Part shown: positions 59,269 through 64,000 of the stretch, one piece after another
Numbering within the stretch: position 1 is the first letter of the stretch
Layout of the letters: every line of letters begins with the position of its first letter
Origin: Stackebrandtia nassauensis DSM 44728
GTDB lineage: Bacteria; Actinomycetota; Actinomycetes; Mycobacteriales; Micromonosporaceae
Length of the DNA: 64,000 nt
Direction of reading: 5' to 3'
Assembly: GCF_000024545.1 (NCBI RefSeq)
Contig: NC_013947.1
Span: forward strand, 2,790,001 to 2,854,000
Position numbers and translations under genes: made by a program
Notes under the pieces: generated by a model
Seen by the model: only the letters and a program-made list of their open reading frames with translations
Database searches by the model: none
Told to the model about the DNA's origin: nothing

Positions 59269-59377
59269 GCGCGTGAGCGGCGTCTCACGAGTTCGGCCCC
59301 GGAACCGGTCTGATCTGACTCCCACGATTCGTCAAGTAGGCGTATCCCATCACGAGTATGGAAAGAGGAATCCAGTC

Positions 59378-59848
59378 ATGACCGCCACTTCCCGTTTCTC
59401 CAACCCCGTCGCGTTGATTCCCGCGCTCGCCGACATCACGGCCGCGGTCAACAAGGTCAACGCCGACGGCACACTGCCGCAGACCACTGTCGACCTGTTG
59501 CAGTTGCGCGTCGGGCAGATCCTGGGCAGCGCCTACTTCACCGTCCGCGTGCTGCGACAGTCCGAGGACACCGCCGAACGGCTCGGCGCCGTGGCCACCT
59601 GGCGGGAGGCACCGTGTTTCACCGAGGCCGAACGGGCCGCGCTCGCGCTCGCCGAGGCCGTCCACACGCCGAACCCGTCCGGGGACCGGGTATCCGACGA
59701 GGTGTACGCCGAGGCCGCGAAGCACTACGACGAGCGGGAACTCGTCACGCTCACCAGTGTGCTCGGCCAGATGGGGTTCTACATCCCGCTGGCCCTCATC
59801 GGTCAGCCGATCCCGGGTGTCGCCCCCGCCGAGCAGTGGCAGAACTAG
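59378..59848 (+). CDS. AhpD/carboxymuconolactone decarboxylase-like protein lacking CxxC
   Basis: A 156-residue protein of the CMD/AhpD fold: NKVNADGTLPQTTVDLLQLRVGQILGSAYFTVRVLRQ, then ERLGAVATWREAPCFTEAERAALALAEAVH, then DERELVTLTSVLGQMGFYIPLAL. In active AhpD-like proteins the first helix pair holds a C-x-x-C in the sequence NGCAYC; here that position reads GSAYF, so both cysteines are gone. Peroxidase activity by the usual mechanism is unlikely; binding or a different reaction is inferred. The ATG follows AGAGGA. The gene ends in a strong terminator. Confidence 0.85.
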   Translation: MTATSRFSNPVALIPALADITAAVNKVNADGTLPQTTVDLLQLRVGQILGSAYFTVRVLRQSEDTAERLGAVATWREAPCFTEAERAALALAEAVHTPNPSGDRVSDEVYAEAAKHYDERELVTLTSVLGQMGFYIPLALIGQPIPGVAPAEQWQN

Positions 59849-59858
59849 GGACACAAGG

Positions 59859-59889
59859 GAAGGGGCCCACGCTGTGCGTGGGCCCCTTC
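59859..59889. terminator. Terminator between the AhpD-like and EEP genes
   Basis: A perfect 13-bp stem (59859-59871 with 59877-59889) with a 5-base loop, between convergent genes. Confidence 0.85.
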
Positions 59890-59907
59890 GGGTTCGATGA
59901 CCTGGAT

Positions 59908-60945
59908 CTAGAAGACTCGTCCCGTCACCGCTCGGTGTTCGGAGTAGAAGCAACCCGACCGTCCCGGGTAGGTGGTGCAGCCGGAGTCGCTCTCGTCATG
60001 GTCCCGTTCCTCGGCATCCTGGGCGGAGGAGAACGTCACATTGGACGCTCCGAAGGACGCCGCGGGGTTGGAGGTTCCGCGACGCGCGAACAGGTAGTCG
60101 ATGCGACGCTTCACCCCGTCGGTGATGTGAGTCCACAGTCCGTCGTTGCAACCACCGGTCGGACCACACAGACCCCGGACGGGGTCGGCGAAGTCGTTCG
60201 CCCGCATCTCCTTGTACCACTTGGACCAGTCGTTGGAGGAGTTGACGTCCCGGTAGTTCATGTCGCCGCCGACGATCTGCAGCGCGGCTTTCTTGTAGGG
60301 GGATTCCTTCAGCTCGTCGTCGAGTTCACGGGCACTGTTGTCCGCGCACTTGAAGTTACCGCTGGCGTGGGTCGGCCAGTGAATGGACGCGGCGGTGATC
60401 ACCTGTCCGTTGCGGTGCTTGAAGTTGGCCTTGACGTTGACCGTGCGGGACTGGTCGTTCTTGACGCACTGACTGCCACCGGAGTCGGGGTTCTCGCGCA
60501 TCGATTGCCACATGGCGCGAGTTCCCTTCACGTAGGTGAGCGAGTCGGTGTTCCACACGATCGCGTTGAGCTGTCGGGCTTTCTCGGGACCGCATCGACC
60601 GCCGCCGTTGGGCTCGGTGTCGGCGATGAGGCCGCTGTAGTTGCCGTCTGAGTGTTCCTCCAGTTCCTCGATGAACCTGTTGACCTGCTTCATGTCGCTG
60701 ACCTGTTGCAGCAGAAAGAGATCGGGGGTGCTGTTCTCGGCTATGTAGTAGATCAGCTCGTCCCAGTCGCCCTCGCAGGTCTCCTTCTTGGTCAGCAGGT
60801 TCTCGATGTTGTTGGTGTAGGCCGTAATGGTGGGCGCTGCCCGGTTGTTGGCGGCCGCGGTGTCGGCGACGACAACGGTTCCGAGCATCATGAGGACGGC
60901 AGGGGCGATCACCGTCCAAATTCTTGATTGCGCGAATCTCCTCAT
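59908..60945 (-). CDS. Secreted endonuclease/exonuclease/phosphatase (EEP) family protein
   Basis: A 345-residue secreted protein with a signal peptide of about 32 residues (ending ADTAAA). The EEP fold motifs are: TAYTNNIENLL at strand 1, FLLQQVSDMKQ (Gln where Glu usually binds Mg2+), ASIHWPTHA with the His-containing strand, IVGGDMNYRDV with the metal-binding Asp/Asn pair, RRIDYLFAR, and the catalytic SEHRAVTG His. Six or more cysteines suggest disulfides. It is similar to secreted DNase I-like or phosphodiesterase proteins of actinomycetes; the substrate (DNA or a phospholipid) is not known. The ATG at 60945 has GGGAGG 7 bases upstream. Confidence 0.85.
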   Translation of the reverse strand: MRRFAQSRIWTVIAPAVLMMLGTVVVADTAAANNRAAPTITAYTNNIENLLTKKETCEGDWDELIYYIAENSTPDLFLLQQVSDMKQVNRFIEELEEHSDGNYSGLIADTEPNGGGRCGPEKARQLNAIVWNTDSLTYVKGTRAMWQSMRENPDSGGSQCVKNDQSRTVNVKANFKHRNGQVITAASIHWPTHASGNFKCADNSARELDDELKESPYKKAALQIVGGDMNYRDVNSSNDWSKWYKEMRANDFADPVRGLCGPTGGCNDGLWTHITDGVKRRIDYLFARRGTSNPAASFGASNVTFSSAQDAEERDHDESDSGCTTYPGRSGCFYSEHRAVTGRVF

Positions 60946-60965
60946 GGGAAACCTCCCAATCACTA

Positions 60966-60990
60966 ATGGACGATGGGAGCGATCGTCCAT
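60966..60990. promoter_or_regulatory. Inverted repeat upstream of the EEP gene
   Basis: A perfect 9-bp inverted repeat, ATGGACGAT-GGGAGCG-ATCGTCCAT, ending 21 bases before the EEP start. It could be an operator or a 5' UTR hairpin. Confidence 0.55.
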
Positions 60991-61169
60991 GAGTCAATGG
61001 TAGGGGGAAATGTCCGGTGCTGGGTGAATCCTGAATCGGAAAATGGTGTACCGCAGGTGAACTCGGGCTTTCGGCGCTGTCGATATTGGAGAATTGCGTA
61101 ATCGCGGTTTGATGTGCGAATATAGAAATATGCACCAACGGAAATGCTTGGTGCCCATATGAACTCGCC
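60991..61169. other. AT-richer intergenic region
   Basis: A 179-base region of clearly lower GC between the EEP gene promoter and the end of the erythromycin-esterase-like gene. It contains several A/T runs (for example ATATAGAAATATG) but no gene with coding bias. The EEP promoter probably lies here. Confidence 0.45.
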
Positions 61170-62402
61170 TCAGGACGATTTGAGGTACCGCGCGTTCGCC
61201 GCCACTGTGGATTCCGGCACGCACACAACCCCGTCGAACGCCGCCGCGACCGGCAGCTGGAGATAACCGGCGTGCATCCGGATCCGGTCGGGACCGCCTT
61301 CGGGGGCTCCCCGCAGCGCGGCCAGCGACAACGGCGCCGAGGTCAGGGCCGCTTCGACGCTGCCCGCCTCGGGCGGGGCCAGGGGTTGTTCGTCCACCAC
61401 GAAACCGAAGTGCGCCGACTCGTCCAGCTCCATCTCCGCCGTGTGACCCGCCATGCTGGTCAGCGCCAACGCGACATAGTCGGAGCCGAACATCTCCGCC
61501 AGGTGGAAACCCATGGGGAACGCCGACAGTTGGCCGCCGTAACTGACCGGGGCCTTCTGGATGTGGGCGTTGTGCGCCGCCAGCAGCATCCGCTCGCCGG
61601 GCCGGGCGTGCTCCAGGTGCCAGCGCACCGATTCGGCCATGTAGACGTCGCGGGCGGTGGTGTCGGCGACCAGGCCGCCACCGGCGAAAAGGGCCGCCAT
61701 GGCCCGGATCTGGTAGTCGGCGACGAACGCACCCTCCACCCGCCGCAGGTTCACCGCGTAGCCGTACTCGTCGGTGCGGTCGACGTACAGCGCCTTGGCG
61801 GCGCGGAACCGGTTCAGCAGGCGGGCCAGGGCCGCCGTCAGCGCGTCCTGTTCGGACGGATCGAGCCGGGCCCACGCCGGGGCACCGGCCGCCGCCGAGG
61901 GGCGTGCGACCCGTTCGGCGATCGCGATGGCCTGCTCGGCGAAGACCGCCGCGTCGGGGTCGATGCCCTGGAGGTACCCGGCCACCGGGCGCAGCGCGGG
62001 CAGCAGCGATCCGCCCGCCTCGGGGATGTCGATGCCGACGAACCGGACCCCGGAACCGTGCTCGCGCAGCCAGTGCAGCGGCCCGTCCAGGCCCAGCGGC
62101 AGTTCGGCGTCGACATGGGACGGCAGGTCGTCGACGTCGCCGCGGACCCAGTCGGCCACGGCGAAGCCCTCACTGAAGCCGTACTCGAAGCCGAAGATCG
62201 TGAAGCCGCAGCGTTCCACGAGGAAGCGCAGCACCCGCTGCCGCAGCGCGGCGAACTCGGCGATGAAGTGGGAGTTCTCGCCGACGGCGACCACCCGGGC
62301 CTCGCCGACGAGCTCGCGCAGCGGTTCCAGGTCGTCCAACGGGGCCGCCGGATCGGTGGTGTCCAGCGCGTGGACGTGCTCGCGCAGCCAGTCGTCGAAC
62401 AT
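61170..62402 (-). CDS. Erythromycin esterase family protein
   Basis: A 410-residue protein with the EreA/EreB-like fold: VVAVGENSHFIAEFAALRQRVLRFLVERCGFTIFGFEYGFSEG, with the Glu and His of the active site in GENSH, and later HNAHIQKAP and GFHLAEMFGSDYVALAL, the second conserved His segment. Family members hydrolyse macrolide lactones, but most homologues, including succinoglycan-type ones, are not resistance proteins, so the substrate stays open. The ATG at 62402 has AGGGAGGA upstream. Confidence 0.9.
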   Translation of the reverse strand: MFDDWLREHVHALDTTDPAAPLDDLEPLRELVGEARVVAVGENSHFIAEFAALRQRVLRFLVERCGFTIFGFEYGFSEGFAVADWVRGDVDDLPSHVDAELPLGLDGPLHWLREHGSGVRFVGIDIPEAGGSLLPALRPVAGYLQGIDPDAAVFAEQAIAIAERVARPSAAAGAPAWARLDPSEQDALTAALARLLNRFRAAKALYVDRTDEYGYAVNLRRVEGAFVADYQIRAMAALFAGGGLVADTTARDVYMAESVRWHLEHARPGERMLLAAHNAHIQKAPVSYGGQLSAFPMGFHLAEMFGSDYVALALTSMAGHTAEMELDESAHFGFVVDEQPLAPPEAGSVEAALTSAPLSLAALRGAPEGGPDRIRMHAGYLQLPVAAAFDGVVCVPESTVAANARYLKSS

Positions 62403-62500
62403 GCCGGTGGTCCTCCCTCGACGCGTGCGGTGGCGGCGAGGTGCCACCACCGCGCCAACCTACCCGGTCGGGTCGGCGCGGTGGTGTCGATGTGGCGTTC

Positions 62501-63316
62501 TCAGACCCGGCGCCACAACGCGGGTGTCGACGGTGGTTCCCAGCCGGGCTGGGCGGTGTGGGCGATCTGGCACTGGTACTGGGTGCCGTTGTAGGTGACC
62601 TTGTCACCGGCCTTGTAGGAGGTCCCCGAACGCCAGGTGCCGCCGGGTTCGCCGGGGCCGCCGTCGACATTGAGGACGAACTCGAAGCTCGCCTCCTTGC
62701 CGCTGCCGACGGTGCGCACGTCCATCAGCAGCCGGGCGTCGAAGATCGGGTCGGTGTTGTTGCCCGGTTCGCCGGGGAAGTACAGCTGGGTGGTGAGGAC
62801 GGGTTTGCCGGGCGCCTGCGCCTTGACGTGGATATGCCTGGTGCGACCGGGATACAGGCCGGGGACGATCGTGGTGAGAGTGAACGAGCCGTCCCCGGCG
62901 GTGTACTGGTGGCCGCGGAACCGATAGGTCACGTTGTCGTACTGGCCGTACGTGTCGGCCATCCAGAAGTCGAGCAGGACGTCGGGCAGTCGCTGACAGT
63001 CGAGCCCGAAGGCGATCCCGGTGAGCACCAGCCGGGTGCCGGGCCCGTCGAGCATCGTGGTGCGTTCGGGCGAGTTGGGTTTGAAGTACGGTCCCTCGGT
63101 CTGCGGCGGGGTCGGGTCGTCGCCGTCGTCGCACGAGGGGGTGGGGGACAGCCGCTTGCCGGACTGGTCGCTGTCGGCCTGGGCGGGGGCGGCGCCGACC
63201 AGGAACGAGGCGGGCACCGCGACCGCCGCCGTGTTGAGCAGGTGTTTGCGGGTGATGCCCCGGCGCGGTTCGGCGTCGCCGGGGCGTTCGTCGGGCGATT
63301 CGGGATTGCCGGTCAT
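62501..63316 (-). CDS. Secreted intradiol ring-cleavage dioxygenase fused to CBM5/12
   Basis: A 271-residue protein with a Tat-type start (RRGITRKHLL) and signal end near APAQA (about 47). The catalytic domain (about 60-220) has the iron ligands Tyr126 (GQYDN), Tyr155 (GLYPGR), His161 and His163 (RHIHVK), the intradiol set. The last 45 residues are a CBM5/12 chitin/cellulose-binding domain (WRSGTSYKAGDKVTYNGTQY, then W259 and W268). The same architecture was described in Streptomyces sp. SirexAA-E, where the extra domain binds lignin-like material. It probably oxidises catechols on plant cell walls. The AraC gene upstream is a candidate regulator. Confidence 0.93.
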   Translation of the reverse strand: MTGNPESPDERPGDAEPRRGITRKHLLNTAAVAVPASFLVGAAPAQADSDQSGKRLSPTPSCDDGDDPTPPQTEGPYFKPNSPERTTMLDGPGTRLVLTGIAFGLDCQRLPDVLLDFWMADTYGQYDNVTYRFRGHQYTAGDGSFTLTTIVPGLYPGRTRHIHVKAQAPGKPVLTTQLYFPGEPGNNTDPIFDARLLMDVRTVGSGKEASFEFVLNVDGGPGEPGGTWRSGTSYKAGDKVTYNGTQYQCQIAHTAQPGWEPPSTPALWRRV

Positions 63317-63413
63317 CGCTGGACTCCTTTGCTGCTAACGGAATCGGTGAGACCTGACGTTATTCGCGCCCGCGCTCAAGATCGATGGACAAAGTTCGGC
63401 AATGCTGGTGATT
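63317..63413. other. Intergenic region between dioxygenase and AraC genes
   Basis: A 97-base gap between two minus-strand genes. It contains AAAGGAGTC close to the dioxygenase start and no further feature. Confidence 0.5.
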
Positions 63414-64000
63414 TCAGTCGACGGAGCGCCGGAAGCTGCCCGGGGTCGATCCGGTCTCGCGGCGGAAGAACCGGCAGAAGTAGGCCGGATCGCTGAAACC
63501 CAGCGCGTGCGACACCTGGGCGATGGTCAGGTCGGAACCGCCCAGCAGTCGCCGGGCCTCCAGCACCCGGGCGCGCCGCACCAGCTGGCCGGGTGTGACG
63601 CCCCGGACCTGTTTGACCACTTCGGTCAGATAGCCGACCGATACGCCCAGCCGGGTGGCGTAGTCGCGCACCGAGTACCCGCTCCAGCCCGAGTGGGTGA
63701 CCAGCCGGTTGAACTCGCGGACCACCGCGGCGGGCCGGTCGGTCGCCATCGTCAGGGCCATGCCGTCGGCGACCCGGCAGGCACGCACCAACAGGACGTG
63801 CAGATAGGACTGAAGCACCGACAGGAATCCCGCGTCGCGGCGCCGGTACTCGGCGCTGAGCTGAGCGAACAGCGCGGCGAACTCGCGGCGTTCGAAGCCG
63901 GTGAGGTTCAGCCAGGGGCGGCGTCCCAGTGCCTGCCAGACCTCGCGGTCGCGCGGGTGGGCCAGCAGGAACTCGTCGGTGAACAGCAGTACCTGGCCGT
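63414..64000 (-). CDS. AraC family regulator, 5' truncated at the window edge
   Basis: The frame enters from beyond 64000, and the last 194 residues or so are visible. The C-terminal 100 residues are an AraC HTH pair (YSVRDYATRLGVSVGYLTEVVKQVRGVTPGQLVRRARVLEARRLL, then QVSHALGFSDPAYFCRFFRRETGSTPGSFRRS). The N-terminal portion present (VLLFTDEFLLAHPRDREVWQALG) belongs to the cupin-like sensor. It lies on the same strand just upstream of the CBM-fused intradiol dioxygenase and may activate that gene in response to an aromatic compound. Confidence 0.9.
   Translation of the reverse strand, partial: GQVLLFTDEFLLAHPRDREVWQALGRRPWLNLTGFERREFAALFAQLSAEYRRRDAGFLSVLQSYLHVLLVRACRVADGMALTMATDRPAAVVREFNRLVTHSGWSGYSVRDYATRLGVSVGYLTEVVKQVRGVTPGQLVRRARVLEARRLLGGSDLTIAQVSHALGFSDPAYFCRFFRRETGSTPGSFRRSVD

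Noticed and set aside
61170-62402. Macrolide resistance gene
   Set aside because: The erythromycin esterase fold is present, but most family members have other substrates and no macrolide pathway is nearby.
1-64000. CRISPR arrays, insertion sequences, replication origin
   Set aside because: No regularly spaced repeats, transposase-like frames or DnaA-box clusters were seen.

Overview
The window is about 70% G+C, uses many GTG and TTG starts, and carries actinobacterial markers: a MurT/GatD pair, an mraZ-rsmH-ftsL-ftsI division cluster, WXG100-type (type VII) secretion proteins, HxlR, TetR and MocR regulators, and secreted chitin- and plant-polymer-active enzymes. It looks like the chromosome of a filamentous soil actinomycete. 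A relative of Stackebrandtia/Glycomyces or the Micromonosporales is my inference; no rRNA is present to settle it. No insertion sequence, integrase, CRISPR array or replication origin was seen.

Layout. 1-2.7 kb: end of a DUF998 membrane protein, an M20 metallohydrolase and two small conserved proteins. 2.8-8.6 kb (minus): a secreted AA10 LPMO, a secreted glycoside hydrolase and a giant Asp-box beta-propeller protein. 8.7-15.2 kb: gatD-murT (minus) diverging from mraZ-rsmH-ftsL-ftsI (plus), with MraZ-type GTGGAG repeats facing both ways between them. 15.3-20.3 kb: MFS exporter with its HxlR regulator, tex and ogt. 20.4-21.1 kb: a tRNA Gly-Cys-Val array and a 46-residue secreted Cys peptide. 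21.4-28.3 kb: a two-component system, two duplicated DUF418 membrane proteins around a broken GNAT gene, and a membrane protein/TetR pair with two 19-bp operators. 28.3-35.7 kb: an alpha/beta hydrolase, a GT4 glycosyltransferase and a convergent cassette of type VII secretion-like proteins.

The most unusual part is 36.4-44 kb. One plus-strand operon encodes a cytochrome P450 with a non-canonical I-helix, a sulfotransferase, a methyltransferase, an 18-bp gene for the pentapeptide MRYWY behind a near-perfect Shine-Dalgarno, an aspartyl/asparaginyl beta-hydroxylase-like enzyme, a FAD monooxygenase, and a class A PBP-like protein that keeps its glycosyltransferase motif but has lost all three transpeptidase motifs. 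The mini-gene lies between two strong hairpins. This matches the logic of biarylitide-type minimal RiPPs (pentapeptide plus cross-linking P450), but with a different gene order, more tailoring enzymes and a candidate immunity protein. I consider it the best candidate for an undescribed system.

44-64 kb: a membrane-anchored Hsp70-like ATPase with a Cys-rich outer domain, OsmC, AraC regulators, an alpha/beta hydrolase, SRPBCC and GH43-type proteins, a MocR/YczE pair with a direct-repeat operator, a DUF3352 protein followed by decayed genes, a CBM2-FnIII-GH18 chitinase, a uridine-kinase-like protein, an AhpD-like protein without CxxC, a secreted EEP-fold enzyme, an erythromycin-esterase-like protein, a secreted intradiol dioxygenase fused to CBM5/12, and a truncated AraC gene at the right edge.
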